DNA of 64,000 nucleotides, from the NCBI GenBank assembly GCA_020746105.1, contig CM036629.1, forward strand, positions 8,893,501 to 8,957,500, given 5' to 3'. The DNA is from Trogon surrucura (Eukaryota; Chordata; Aves; Trogoniformes; Trogonidae). This document shows positions 33,301 to 47,160 of this stretch, piece by piece (positions within the stretch are counted from its first letter, which is position 1; each line of letters starts with the position of its first letter). The notes beneath the pieces were generated by a model. That model ran no database searches. It was not told the DNA's origin and saw only the letters and a list, made by a program, of their open reading frames with translations. Both the position numbers and the translations under genes were made by a program.

Positions 33301-35030
33301 CTAATAACAGTAGTTTCTTACTGTATTGCTTTATTTAGTAGTGATTTCCTACGTCGTTCATTGCAAACCAGCTGTGGAACAGTTTGGTAATGTCTGCTTG
33401 GGTCTTTTCTCTGACTTTTTGAGAGAAGACTGCTAGACTGTGTAATTTGTGTAGACTAATTAGATGCGTTGAAGCAAAGCGTGTAATTCGAATGGGATGA
33501 ATGGAAGTAGAAACTCTTCCTGGAAATGTATCTGCTGCCTCTTGTGAGCTAGGCTGAGATTGCAACAGCAGATGACTTGTTTCTCTTGGAAGCTGTGAGA
33601 TTTCAATCCGCTTCATCTTTCGCCCTAAGCATTTAGGCTCTTGGGTTAAGACTTACTGAAATTTCTGCTACCAACAACTGTGTGGAGAGGTTGGATGCAG
33701 AGACAGGCAGGATGAGTTGGTTTGTCAAGCCAAGCACAGCCTGTGCAATCTATAGATTGAGCACTTCTAAGTGATCAAACCCTTTTTTCTGGCAAAATTT
33801 TCAAACAGCGAAGCAGCAAGGTAGTAAATAACAAAGCCTTTGTTTCTGTCTGAGTCCGTTGGCTAAGCGGACGCCATGAGGAAACACAGCCACAGGCAAC
33901 AGCTGGCTCTTGCTGCACATCTGGGTACAAAGAAGGCAGGTTGTGTTTCAGATAGGAGATGGTGCTTTGGAACTGCAGCTGGAAGACAGAGTTGTGGTGC
34001 TGTGAAAGAAGTAAATACAATCCTTGTGTGGCTTATTTTAATTTTGGTTCCACTGGAAGAAGGTAGAACACTTTTACTGATACTTTTTTTGAAGAAAACA
34101 ATACTAAAATTGGCTGGTTTGAGTTCATATTTTAGAGAGGATTTGGAGATATATTGGGAGCCTATTAGAGACCACAGAATTGAGCTGTGGCTGTGGAAAC
34201 AAGTCTCATGCTGTTAAGTTTTAACAGATTGATTTTTCTCACAAAAAGATGATTGGATGTGATATGAGTATCCAGGGGCCTCAGCAGAGGAAAGACATCT
34301 AGTAACTAGGAAGCTTCATACCTTTGCTGACAAGAATGTAACGTACCCCAAGTTCTAGGGATTCACCCATTTAATCAACTGTCTTTTTTTCACCCCCCTA
34401 CTTGTTTTCTTACATCCTTGTAGGGACTTGCCAAACCCACTGTTGGTATGTTGTTTTCTCCAAAGTTTTTTCTACATTTTAGGGCTCCAATGGGTTAATT
34501 GCTTTAGAGGAGTCATCTGGATGAAGGGGCAGAGCAGATAATCTAACGACCCTGGGTTTACATCCCTGGCAATAGCCAAGGTGGTGTTAATTAATTACTT
34601 CTGCCATTGGTTATCGATCACAGCTGGTGCCTCTGCCTGCAGCTCCTGCCTTTCCTACCCTGAACTTGCCAAGCGGTTCCTTAAGAACCTTTGTTTGCTC
34701 CCGTGCTGCCTTTCCTTCACAGGGATGCCACATGCCTTGAGTCCTAAAGCTGTGAGGTAAGGAACGAGGCAAGGGAGTAACAGCCCTTTCTACCCCAAAC
34801 GCTGTTCCACGACTTTTTAAGTTGCTCACCCACAAGCATACTGGGTCTCTCTGGCCTCTTCCTCTGGCTGACCTGCTGGCAGGGACCCCGGCACCAGTTT
34901 CCCAGCTCCCGGGAAGGGGGTGTGTTAGGAAAGCCGTGATTTTGCTGTGATTTTACCGTGAGCGGGAGCTGCGAGTGGCTCGACAGGGCGAAAGGGAAGC
35001 TTGAGGGTTATTTTGAAAGTTTTCGATAGG
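30346..35030 (+). other. Gene-poor stretch
   Basis: AT-rich overall. A GC-richer part at 31000-31440 ends with a good donor (CTGCAG|GTAAGA at 31431) and has open frames on plus (31116-31367, 31250-31447) with no recognisable domain, so it may be an exon of an unknown or non-coding transcript. An AAAC microsatellite is at about 32980-33000. Confidence 0.4.
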
Positions 35031-35910
35031 CACTCCCGGGCTGGAGCAGCGCCTGCCTGCACCTCGGCGGTAGGAGAAAGCCCAGCGCTTCCGCGCTGCT
35101 CAGCTATTGCTGGCCGGGACCGGCGCGCCCCGTGCCCGCAGAGCTGAGCGGGGCTGCGCTGGCTCCGGATCCCGCGGCCCCGCCGAGGAGGACGGAGCCC
35201 CCCTCGCCGCCGGGCAAAGAGGAGAGCCCCGCTCCCCCTTCTCCTTCTCCTGCTCCTGCCCCGGCCCGGCCCCGCGTCGCGCCGCCTGTGGCCGCCAGGG
35301 GGCAGCGGCGCACCGGGGAGAGCGCGGCGGGGCGGGGCGCGGCGAGGGCCGCACCGGGGCGGAGCCGCCGGCGCCGCTTCGAAATGGGGCGGCGCCGGGC
35401 CGGAGCGGATGGGATCGGAGCGGAGCGCCCCGGGGCGGGCCCGCAGGAGCTGGGGTCGGTCGCTCGGCGTTTGGCTGTGGAAGCCTTCAGAACGACAAAG
35501 GAGGGGAGAGAAAAGCGGGAAGGGAAATTAAAGCAACGCGTCCGAGTCTTGCTCGGCTGGGTGGGGGTGTCTGTCACGTCGGAAAAATACACCAGAAGTT
35601 TTTGATGGCTTCACCGTGACAGATCCGTATAATACCGCGTTTTGCAGTAGTTTTATCCGTTCGGCATGAAGCCTGTTCTGGCAGGTGGTCAGGAACAGAA
35701 AGGAGAAGCAGAGCGGCTGGACAGGGGGCTTTCGTCCCCAGAGCGGGCGCTCTCTCGCACGATCCCCCTCCGGTGCGTTTGAACGCAGCGCCCGGGCAGC
35801 CGGGGCTGGGACAGGTGGGTCGGGGGCTACCGGTGCTGCGGGCGGGGCAGGGCAGGGCGTGGAGGAGCTGCTCTGCGGGGGCCACGCTCCCGGGTGGTGA
35901 GAGGTGAAGA
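35030..35910. promoter_or_regulatory. CpG island in the gene-poor region
   Basis: The core at 35100-35470 is very CpG-dense (for example ggcggggcgcggcgagggcc) and a second patch is at 35790-35890. Open frames of 157-170 codons on both strands come from the composition. A donor-like GACAG|GTGGGT is at 35815. It is the best candidate for a promoter in the right half of the window, strand unknown; no recognisable first coding exon was found. Confidence 0.6.
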
Positions 35911-38900
35911 AAGGCTCAGTTAATACCACGAGGCTAGAAAAATCACCAGCCCTCACTTGATTAGGACGGGTGTTCTGATTTAAAATCGTTTTATCTGGGG
36001 AAAGTCAAAGGTCAGCTTCTACCTGTGCATCTGTGCTCCGTCTCTGTTGAAAGCTTGTGCAGGTGAGCTGAGGATGAGAGAGAGGCAGAAAGTTGGTTCT
36101 GGGTTTCCTGACTTCTTCTTTGTTCTGCTTCCTACCTGCAGTGTTGATAAGAGGACATGTAATGAAATGAAAAATTTGTTTAAAAAGGTGGAAATTCTCA
36201 TTCAAACATTGAAATGGATTTGGGTGAGAAAAAGGGAATGCTCTTTGCCAGCGATTTCTGAGTTTTAAAAACAAGCAAACAAAAATACCCCTAAATCAGA
36301 AAAAAAACACCTCTCCCCACCACCCCAGCCCACGCCGGAGGGGACACCACGGTGTTTAGGGGCAGTGGGACTGACAGACAGGTGTCCAGGAGCACAGCAC
36401 CTCCTGTGCAAAAAGCACTGGACCCACCTAGACATTACAGAACCTGAAGAACATTGTGTGTTGTGATTTGCTGTCATAGCATGTAACGAGCACAGGCTGG
36501 CTTGTCTATTAAGAATCTCTCAAATATGCTACTGAAAGATTCGATCAATGCAACAGCACCTAAACAGCTGGTTTTTTCCAAACTTCCCCAAATTAGGAAA
36601 GTCTTCTTTGCACATCAGGCTCTTTCCTGCCTTCCCACAGTGGGAAGGCGTTCTTGAAAACTCCTTGCTCGCGAGCCTCAAATGAGACTCTGAAGGAAAG
36701 GGTTTTAATTTAATTTTTTGATGTGGGAAGCTAACAAAAATAGCATTAGCAGGCGTGAGTGCTGCTTGAGCACTGCGCAGGCCAGCCAGCCACACGGTGC
36801 TGCGTTCTGGGTAAGCGAGGTGCCCTGGCTGCTGCTATTTTGTACAGCTGTACAACTATTCTTGCTGATTTTGATAATAAAACATCCCTTCTCATATCTT
36901 ACTGGGAAACTGAGAATTGTTAGGAGAAAAATACCAGCACCTTCCTCCACAGAGTGGAGCATGGCTGTGGCTGGGAGAGAGGCGGTTGACACATCCAGCG
37001 TCCCCCTTGCAAAGGGCAAAGGCACCCAGAAGCAGGACCTTCCTGTGCTGCTGGTGTAACACGTGCTGGCCTGGGCAGAGCAGGGTGGCTCATGCCGACG
37101 TCCAGGGTCTGTCTGCCATGGGAAACTGCATCCCCTTGGAAGTGGGGAAGTTTTCCACTGGAGAACAATCCTCCATCCCACTGGTGTGCAAAGTCACCTC
37201 CTGTGCTTAGGCACAAACCGAGTTGCCTGATTAATGTTAGTCTTCATCTATACTTTCAGCCTGGGCTAATTTTAGAGCTTGGAACAAGGCTGATAATGGA
37301 TTCAGTTGGTCAGAAATAGCTATTCTGCTTTGAATACACTGAGCTGGATCCGGATTAATTTCCCCACAGAGGCAAGTTGTTTAAGCTAAATGGTTTTTAC
37401 CTCCGTTATGCACCATCTGCAAGTAGCAGCAGAGCAGGGCCCCGTGTGGAAGCTGGTGCTGGGCTCCTCAGCATCCACACAGGTCCCCAACCCATACAGA
37501 AAGAGCCAGGGGGCCCCAGTGGTCACCCCAACCTGCCTGCCAGCCTTTCCCTATGGGATGAGGTACCTTAACCCTCTCTCTGATGGCAGAACTATGAGTT
37601 CCCTGGAGGCACAGTTTGCTACGATTAGCATTTATCTGTGTACCCTGCAGGTGACACTTTCTCTGGCTGTTTTGATGGCTTGTTTGAAATTACATTATTG
37701 TGTTAAAAAAAAAAGACACAGGATGAGATAACTGGAGTGTTTTGGAGAAGGTCTGTGTTTGGGAGAGGCAGAGGAGGGTGTTAACTCTTTGTCCATGGAT
37801 AAAAAATGGTTAGATGTTCCCTTGCAATCTCTTACTGATGCAGTTGCATCTGGGAGCCCCTTCCATGGCTGCGTGTCCCCTCCGCAGCGCCATGGGATGT
37901 GGTTATGCTGCACCGTGGCAGCCTGGTGGCAGGGCACTGTCTCTGGGAGGGTACCGCAGCTGCTTGTGCCAGCAAGCAGGGCTGTACAGAGACGTTGGTA
38001 TTTCAGGAAAGTCTTGAAAACAAAAACCCATCTATTCTCTTCTTTAAGAAAAGTGCTGCCAAAGAGAAAAGGAATACAGGAAGGAGGAAATACCCCTTCT
38101 CAATTTTGATAACTCTGTGCGGGCCTCCTTTCTTCCTGCAAAACACCTGCCCAGTGGGGATGTGGCTGTGCCAGCCCCTGGGCGTGCGCACCATGCCCTG
38201 TGCCCACCCTGGCTCCCAGGCAGGCAACACGCTGAGCTGATGAAAGTGGTGGAGGCTAGAGTTCGGTGTTGAAGTCTGGCGTGAATGAAGCATGACAAGG
38301 ATGTTGTTTCATGAAGAAACAGTGTGGGAGCAAATTGCCGTGGATCAATGTAATCTAATTTCTTTGCTTCTGCAATCTAAATACATGCTTTAATAATTTA
38401 TTAAGGGTGAGCGTCTAACGGGCAGAAGGGAAATGACAAAGGATGATTTAACAGAAAGCGGTACAGGGCAATAAAATATTGAAGCCAGTCATTAAAAGGT
38501 GGGTAATGTCCAAGTAGTTAAGGGTGGGAGAGAGAGAGGGAGGATAAGACAGGCTTCATATGTTGGGTGAGAACCACCGCAGGACTGTTAGAAAATCCAC
38601 TGGGTGTGAGCTCAGTTCTGTGCCTTTCCACGCAGATCCTACAGGGAACAATGAGCTTATAGGATCTTTCATATGTGAATTAGATTTAAACTTAAAACTG
38701 AAGAGATAAAACAGGAGGTTTCTGGTTCTCAGAATTCACTGTTCTTTTCTCCTCTGCTATTGGTTTAGTTCACAGGAAGGGTTTGTTTTGAATTGAACTG
38801 CTGGACTTGGGGCAGAGCATTCCCAAAGCAGCGCTGCAGGCAGCACCACACTGTTGGGGGGCTCAGGCACACATGGTTATCAAGGTGCCACCCACTCACA

Positions 38901-41900
38901 GTGCTGTGCCAGCCGTCCTCCCGTCCCTCTTGTCATATGGCCTGTTTGTGGAAGAAACTAAAAGCAGACAAAAGCTGTTCTGAGGTGCCTCGAAGGGAAA
39001 CATCTTTGTTGCTGATGCTGCCCGACCATGTAGAGGGTAAGGACTGAAACCGCACAGCAATGACAGGGGCAAAAATAGCACGAACTGGTACTGGGAGGAG
39101 TTAACTGCACTGAAACTTAAGCAGATCTTGTTCAGATGTTTGAAAATAAATATTCAACTGAGTCTCATCAGAATCATAGAGAGTGAGAAATTTTAATTTC
39201 TCCTGACCCTTATATTCGGTGCTCACACAGGCTGACACACAGGGAGTACAGGTCCTGTTCCCACTGTATCTTTGCACTTGCTTGTGCCAAAGTTTTTAAC
39301 ATGAACATCATCTGGTAAACAGCAAGAATAGAGGGTTGTGGTTTGTGTGGATTTTTTTTTGCCTTTTTTTATCTTTAAGCACTTTATAACATGATGTTTA
39401 GGTTCTTGAACATAATTTTGCATTAAATACTGTGTGATAGGAAGGACTTGTCTAAGACTTGGTCTGCCTGTCACTAAACGACTTGTCTGGACACCAGTTT
39501 GACTTTCTACAGCACGGGAAATTTCTTCCTGATAGCTGTGAGAATGTTTCTTAACCACATGTTGCTCTGCCTGTGATGATAGAACAGTGCTCAGGCGGGG
39601 CTCAGACAGGCTGATGATGTAGGGGTACAGAAATTCTACAGTGAATTAATTAGTTGCCCCGCATGTCTTTTGATTTTGCCCCTAACAACAGTAATCATAG
39701 GGAATTGTAATTTGCATTGATTTTCTATATATTTAATGTTTTTTAAAGTTTACTCTGCAGAAAAGCAGCATTGATCTTTTACACCATTCTGGATCCTGGC
39801 TGTACCCAGTGATCTTGTCATGTATTTCTTTTCCTATTAATAGTACTAAGTGATTAGTATGTAGTAAGTGATTTAGTCAAAGCTATTTGGAGGCCAAATT
39901 TTCTAGGGAGTTCTTGTGGTTTTACAGTATCATTACTAATGGGATGAATTTCAAATAAATTCAGATTTGTTTAATATTTAGCAACCTGAAGTCTATGTAA
40001 GCATTACTTCTGGCATGCCTACTATAAATGGCCCATGTGCATTCAGAAAGGTTTGTATCTGCGACATCGCTTCAACAAAAAAGCACTGAAATAAATAAAT
40101 GCAACGGTAACACTTTACCAAACTGTTCTAGACAAAATCCTTCCTCCCCACTTTCATTCACCTCTAATTACAACTGACCCCCCTTCTTGACAGGCTTTCG
40201 TCCCTGTGTTTATGTGGTGCTCTGGAGCTGTTGGTTGGAGGAGCCCCACAATAGGGACAGGAGTCGGGGCACAGCGGCTGACGGGAGTAATGGCTTTGCT
40301 TTGTACATCTGTCAGCTAATGCTTAACTAATGCAGAATTACTGTCAGCCTCCTGTGGAGCTCACTTTCCTCTCCACCTGAATGCGTAATGACTCCATGGC
40401 AAGGAATTCGAAATAAAGGCTTAATGGCCGGACATTTAGAAAATAAGGAAAGTAGCAGAAGTTTGTTACAGTTGTTGTCTTGCCAGCTTTTCTGGCCCTC
40501 ACAGCAGGTGTGGGGCAGTGGGTGCCATTAGTGCAAAGCCCCCCACGGCGCTGGTGGTCCCTGAACAGCCTTTTGCCCGCTGGGCACCCACCGCACTGGG
40601 ATGCCGTGCTACCTGGGGACACCCGTGACCACTGATGCCTGGGAGATGCTGGCCTGGTTTGGGGGCTACATCCCCTGCAGGGGCGGCTCAGCACACAAGC
40701 ATCCCTCCCCAGTGCCGGGCTCCTTGCTGGCATCACCACTGTCCCACAGTGCTGCTGATGCGTGGGGCTTCTCCAAGGCTGTGTGCACCCTGGAGCCGCT
40801 GCGGCGCTTCGCCCCAGAGAGCAGAGCAGTCCCTGTGCCGAGCTCTTGTCGCTCAGTTTGCAAACCCCTCTGGAACCATGTGGGAGGAAATATGTTTTCT
40901 AAATGTTAGTCATTACCAGCTAATGGGGATGTTAGCAAACGGGGAGAGCTCGGAGACGCGGGGGTGGCCAAGCACGGGCCGGCGGGAGGGCTGTGCTGCC
41001 ATGGGGGCTTGGCAGGAGGCAGGGGCTTGCTACTGGCAGCCTCAAGACAGCCAATTCCTCCAAAAATGACTACTGGAAATGGTGAACTATGGCTCGGTAG
41101 GATGGGGGCAAATCCCAGGTGATGCCTCCTTGCAGTGGGGATGATGTTCCCCACTCCTCAATGTCCCTTCCCTCCCCCAGAGGGGCCCCAATGGAACGTG
41201 TGAGTGTTCCCATGCTGCTTTGAGGCAAAGTCATCTGGGTTAGTTTTCATCAATTTTGACTTGTCTCTACCTGGGCTGTGGTGGGGGACTGTGATGGCCA
41301 GATACCTGCCCGGTGGCAGCTGAGGCTGGCCATGCTTCTTGCAGGTACTGCTGGGATCAGAGACAGTTCTTCATCCAAGGTCCAGTCCTTGTAAAGTCTC
41401 GCCGGCACCTGCACCAAAATCAGTTCAGGTTGCACATCTCTACCTGCCTCGTCTCTCACCAGAGATGTTTGGAAAACAGCATCGACCACTCTGCTTTGGG
41501 CAGGAAGGGTTGATGTGCACAGAAAAATTTTGGAGGTGGAAAAGTTTCCACCAGTGCTGTTGACAAAAAGCTAGGCATCGCCTTTTTTTCAGAAAACTGT
41601 GTTATCTTAATTCCACACTTGGTGCAATAGTAGTGTTAAAGTGTGGCTGAAGGAGGATGCCTGGGCTGAGACACCTGCTGTGGGTGGGCAGCTGTGAGCT
41701 CCTCCATGCAAGAGTGGGACTGCCCGGGAAACTACAGTCCCACATACAAATACCAAGTGAGGCTTTAAAAACAAGTGATGTCAGAGGTGACTGGTGTTTA
41801 GACTTTGAAATACTGCATGAAATTTGTGTTTGGAAGCCCAAACGTGAGCTGAGAGCATGGAGCAAGGGCTGGGGCTGCGGGGCAGTTGTGCTGAAGTGGG

Positions 41901-44900
41901 TGATGGCAGGCGGCCGCAGCACGAGCTGGTTAAAACAGCTTTAAACAAATACCTTGTGCATAAAGGAGTCTAGGAGGCAACTGGTCATTGAACTTTGGTG
42001 TTTCTGCATTTGCTTGTTTCCTAAGATAATATAAATTATGCTTAGTTAATTAGAAGAATTAGTTTAATAATGGTTTACAGTTTTTGAAAACAGATTTGAA
42101 AGCTGTTTCCCGAAGTCTGTCTTTCAAGAGCATATTGCACATTATCTGCCCGCAGTGCCTTGAGGCTGGTACCAGGCAGCCTGGTCTGCATACCCAAACT
42201 CGCACTGTTGATGTAGTGACGAATTGCAAAGCCATTAATTTGTCATGCACTTCTGGTTTGCTTCTCTCCACTGTGTCTAATCACAAGCTTGGGAAGATCT
42301 CTCTGATGTGGGCCGTGTCTCAGGGCTCCTTTGCACATCACAGCACCTCCAGCAAACGGCTTCCTGCGCCCAGACCTGGGAGTAATGTGGCCAAGGCAGG
42401 ATGAGCACTTTAGGTTGGACTGGGTGGAGTTCGTGCATCCTTATTGCTTGTGCCATACCACTATTCTTATGGCTGGTGCTTAAATCAAAGAAAAGAAAAA
42501 GTCAGGAGATCAGGAAGGAGCTAGGCAAGCGTTCTGTGCGTCCTGAGCTACCACTGACTCCGCTGCTGGAAATCAGCAAGTTTGTCACCCTGCTCCCCAC
42601 ACCATACCAAATGCTCAGTGGCCTGGTAAAACTTTGCCACACTTTTTTGCTTTGTGTATTTCCAGAGAAGATAACCCAAACTGCTTTAGGAAAGTGCCCT
42701 GAGTTCTGATGTAGGTAAGACTTCCACAAAGCTCACAGGGCCCAACTATGAATTCACAGGTCCAAACCACCAAAATTCTCAGCTTTAGAGCCTGGTCTCC
42801 TGTAATCTGCCAGTGCAGCAGAAACAGGAGTTCTCACCCCGCACAGTCCTTCTGCCATGTGAAATACTTGCTTTTTGTCCTGGAAGACCTCGAAGTGCTG
42901 GCACTGTAGAAACTGTGTTTTGGGAATCCAGGTTTACTGTATCCTGCTGATTCCAGATCTGATTTACCTCTTTTATTGGTTAAGGGATGTTTTTTCCTAA
43001 CTGTGGCTGTTGTGAGCCAACCTGGCAGTCAGGCTGTAGCTATTCCTTTTCAGGGATAGCTGTCGATAGCAAAGATTTTGCCAGCCAGATTAGGCCTTCA
43101 GAGACAACTCTGCCAATGCAGCTGAGCCACATGCATGTCTCTATACGTGATCGGTGCAGCCAGAGAGGTTTTGGTCCCCAGTACTTCTACGTGGCCAACT
43201 CACTAATGTCACTGGGTTGAGTTACTGTGTGTTGGCAAGTATGCAGTTGTTACAGATGTAAGGATTAGTCATGTCATGTACCAGTTTCCACTACTTAAAG
43301 GGGAACTGATCTCATGTTTGGACAACGTCCTCAGAAAAACTACTGTAGCAACCAGAATGACCCCCCATGTTTCCACTATGGAGTCTCCTAAAGCTGTATG
43401 AAATGAAGGAGTGTTTGCTCAACTCCTACAGGGCTCCTTCACGTCATCTTCTGCTTAGGAAGCAACAAACAGTATGCTTATGTAGATCCATACGGGCCAA
43501 ATATTAGCTATGGCCATGTCTGGCTGTCAAATGACTTAATTGGACTGAAGGCCCCTGTGTGCTCCAGGGTTTAGATCTCTCCTTCAGACAGCCACTTCCA
43601 CACTGCTGATGCATTCCCCACAGCAGCGTCACTTGTCTTCCAACAGCCACCACTCTAATTGTTTTGTTAAATTTTGTACATGGTTTATAGCATTCATATA
43701 TCTTTTACATCATCCCTTTTGAAGGGGAGGCTCCACGCAGGCTCGTTCGTGTGGTTCCAACAGACCTAAAAAGTCAATCTTCACCTCTTCTTCGTACAGC
43801 ACCATCTGCAGAAATCAGAGCGTAAATGTAGAACGAGAAAGGGCAGCAACAACAAGAGCAGAAGAAAGCAGTGTGCCTGGGAGAGGGATATGAGGAGAAA
43901 AAGAGAGAATTTTCTTTGATGTATTCGTTTCCTCTTATTAGTACCCATCTAGTGGTGCTCAGGCTGAGATAGCTGACCTGTCCAAAAGTTAGTGATCCAC
44001 ACACAATCCACTCCCAATAGTGCAAAAGTACAGACATCACAGAATGAAAATAGCAGAAGTCAAGATGAAGGAGGAAACCACGGGCTGCCAGATATGAGTG
44101 GGAATAACCTAAGTTCACCCAAGTGGCAGAGCTACTATCTTAGTTTGCGGAGAGTGAGGGGAAAAAATGTCTTAACAATCTCATTCTCTCACCTATAAGC
44201 ACATCTCTTCTGTGTTTTCTGTGCTGCTACTGATAAAGACTGCCCATGCTTGAAAGGACCTGGCAGGGTATAAGGTCAACCTTATACAATTTCCTCTAAT
44301 TGTGTGGGTCTGGCTGACCTCCTTATTCCAGCGCAAGGAGGGATAATGGCAGGCAGAGATGACAAGGGAAAAAAATGGCCAAAACTTTTTCTGCCCCTGT
44401 GGCTGGAGCCTGCCTATGATCACAGACTGCCGTTTCCATAACACGGGCTCTTGGTGCACTGGCTCCCAACCACTGCTACCGGGATGGCAGCCCAGCTGTG
44501 CTCCCTGTGTCAAGGATGTGGCCGGAGGATCAGGGCGTTACACACCCAGATTAGCCCGGCCTGCCCAGAGCACCTGGCAAGCCCAGGTTTGCCCCACTCT
44601 TGGCTTTCTGTTGCTCTGCCGAAGAGGGGAAATACTCACCTGTATGCTGTGAGCCAGCCACACCTTCTGCTGCATAATCACCTCCTTTGGCTGCAGGTCC
44701 TGGAAATGCTATGTCCTTTTTTCAGCTCAGTTTCTTAATTTAGAGGATGCTTTCGTGCTGCAGAGGGTGTCTTGCTGTTTCCTCGGAGATCTGCATGTGG
44801 GCGAAAGTGGTAACTCATCCCCTGGGTGACCAGACATCGTATTATGGCCCCTGGAGCACCATCCCCTCTGGATCAGAGGGGAGTGCATCTCAGCTCTCCA

Positions 44901-45415
44901 CAGCAGCACTTGCACAGCTCTTCCCAGTGAGTTTCTTGAAGTCTTGCCAGTCCTGGAAGGAGGTGCATTGGGCATTGGTACTAGCTTAAAAGTTTATTTG
45001 AATTGCTCCCTGGAGACAGTGCCAGCTTTGTGTTCAGCTCTGTTGGAAAGAGATGAGAAGAAATTTCACAGAGACAGTAAGTCAATATCAGCGCTCTTAG
45101 GTATCACTTCATAATAATGCCTTTTGACAAATGGATGTCAGTTCTCCAGAAACTTAGCTCAAGAAAGCAGAAAATGAAAACTTGCTGCAAGTTTTTATTA
45201 CCGATACGTCATGTGCAATCACAGGGAGTCTACACCTTCTCCTTTCTCAGTGCTTGTGTTCCTGAGGAAATGAAAATCTAATACGTGGACAGCAGTAAAA
45301 TAAATCACTGGCTCTTAAAACTATGGAAAATAGTATCACAGGGAGTAATTACTCAGAACAACTAAACAGTTCTGTAAAGAGGAAATGTGTTTTTAGAACA
45401 GATCTATCACAGCCA
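35911..45415 (+). other. Gene-poor stretch
   Basis: No coding exon recognised on either strand. Many open frames of 60-160 codons exist in GC-richer parts (36700-37200, 40500-41060), but they overlap on both strands and lack domains. AT-rich blocks with homeodomain-type TAATTA cores occur, for example around 38340-38410 and 42020-42070. Confidence 0.4.
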
Positions 45416-45424
45416 GAAGAAGCT

Positions 45425-45515
45425 GCAGGATGTGCCCAGTAGGTCTGTGGCCATACTGGCCCAGAGGTTCCTTCCAACTCAAACCATTCTATGATTCTGT
45501 AATTCTATGAATCTG
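45425..45515 (+). repeat. CR1 LINE 3' end fragment
   Basis: The stretch ends with 'ggttccttccaactcaaacc' followed by 'attctatgattctgtaattc', the CR1 tail. Only about 90 bases remain. Confidence 0.8.
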
Positions 45516-47014
45516 CCCTGTTGCCATTAGAGTGCATCATCCTTGCCCTGGACCTGAATCAGGACTGGTTTTCTCCTCTTTGCAAAATCCTTTATCTCTG
45601 CAAAGGTTGTAAGCGTATCCACCCCACGCCTCTTCTCCTGTAGACCAAATACAGACACACAATTAAACCTGTTCTCCTAGGTCATGTTTTTAAGCTGCCC
45701 GTGGTTTTTACTATTCTTCTCTGGACTTCCTACAGCTCGTGGTGGGTGGGCGGCTGTGCTGATGCCTGGTGTTGCTGCTGCTGAGGGCTATGCCACGCTG
45801 CTGACCTCTCCGCTCACGTTGCTTAGCAGGAATGGGGCTGTGTCTGGGACTCCCCTTGCCTCCTTCAGGCTCCTTTTCAAAGCTCTGACCTTGCTCCCGC
45901 TGAAGGAGACTCCAGCATTTGAACCAAGAACATGACTGGAGCTGGACGCGCATCCTCCCGCACCCTGGGCACTTGCTGGCTGCTGCCCTGAGCCACCGAG
46001 GAGCGCACCTTGTCTGAGGCTGGTGTTAATAACATCACAGCTGCACAGAGGTGGAGTGAATCCGGTCCACTTCACAGAGAGCGGGGCATAGTGTACGTAC
46101 GAAGCCTGCAGGTTGCATCCACTTCCAGTTCTGTGCTCTTTGTACTCCAGCACCATCTTCTTCCACAGAAAACCTGATGTATTTAAATTGCATTTGAAAG
46201 ATATTTAGCCTAATGCTTGTCCTTGTCAGTAGCTTGCAAGAGCTTTGCCTGGCCCTACTGAGGAGATTACATGGCAGTCTTGCTGGACCTGTTTTCAAAA
46301 TCAGCCTTTAAATCTGTGCACTGAAATTGCTCCTGCAAGTCCGTGGGTGAACAGCCTGACTGTGCCGGAGTGCTGGCTGGTGATTGCAAGTGGAAGTTGT
46401 ATAGAGAAAACCCTGAATGAACAAGTTTAGAGGTTGACCCAGGGCTATCTTGGAAAAAGAGAGCATTATATCTTCTTTTCTAGCTTTTATTTTCTGCCAA
46501 GCCACGTATATTGAACAGCTCTCTCAAGGATTGAGGATGTTAAGGATGTTAACTTTAGAGGATGTTAAGATGTGCAAAAAGAACAAATGTGGAGATGCTA
46601 ATTAATAAATAAGTTATGGAGTGACATGCCAAAGTGGTGATGACACTGCAACTCTAGGTGCCCAGGACACAATGTGACCACAGACCCCCTGGGGCTGATG
46701 CACCAGGGCCAGACCCACACCCCACAGTGTTACTCCTCTCCGGCACTTGCAGGTCACCCCACATAAACCCAATCCCTGGATTTTTACTCCAGAGGCTCAG
46801 TGCTCATCTGCGCTAAGCTGCAGCTACCGACTGCTGGTCCACGGAGAGCTTTACACTTCTACTGCTTAAACCCTTAGATATGCCCTTAAATCTTATGTTA
46901 ACAATAAAATGTGAAAATGTGCATATCCAGGTAAAGGCTTCATGGAAAATGGAAGCATGAGGCTCAAAAATATCTCACTATATAAATATTTTGTTTAATA
47001 AAAGGGTAGTTTTA

Positions 47015-47066
47015 CATGTATGTATATATATGCGTGTATATATATGTATGAATATACATATATGTA
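47015..47066 (+). repeat. TA/TG microsatellite
   Basis: Alternating tatata and tgtata units with interruptions. Confidence 0.85.
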
Positions 47067-47141
47067 AAAAACTGACAAAGAACTTCCTAGCTGCCTGTTT
47101 TCCTGAGTACCACAGTGACAATCTTGGCGTAATTACTAGCT

Positions 47142-47160
47142 GACAGACAGACAGACAGAC
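47142..47160 (+). repeat. (AGAC)n microsatellite
   Basis: Four and a half units of agac in a row. Confidence 0.85.

Noticed and set aside
35104-35619. Coding exon in the 35-kb CpG island
   Set aside because: Frames are open on both strands with Ala/Pro/Arg-rich composition and no recognisable domain; the plus-strand frame has no clear donor.
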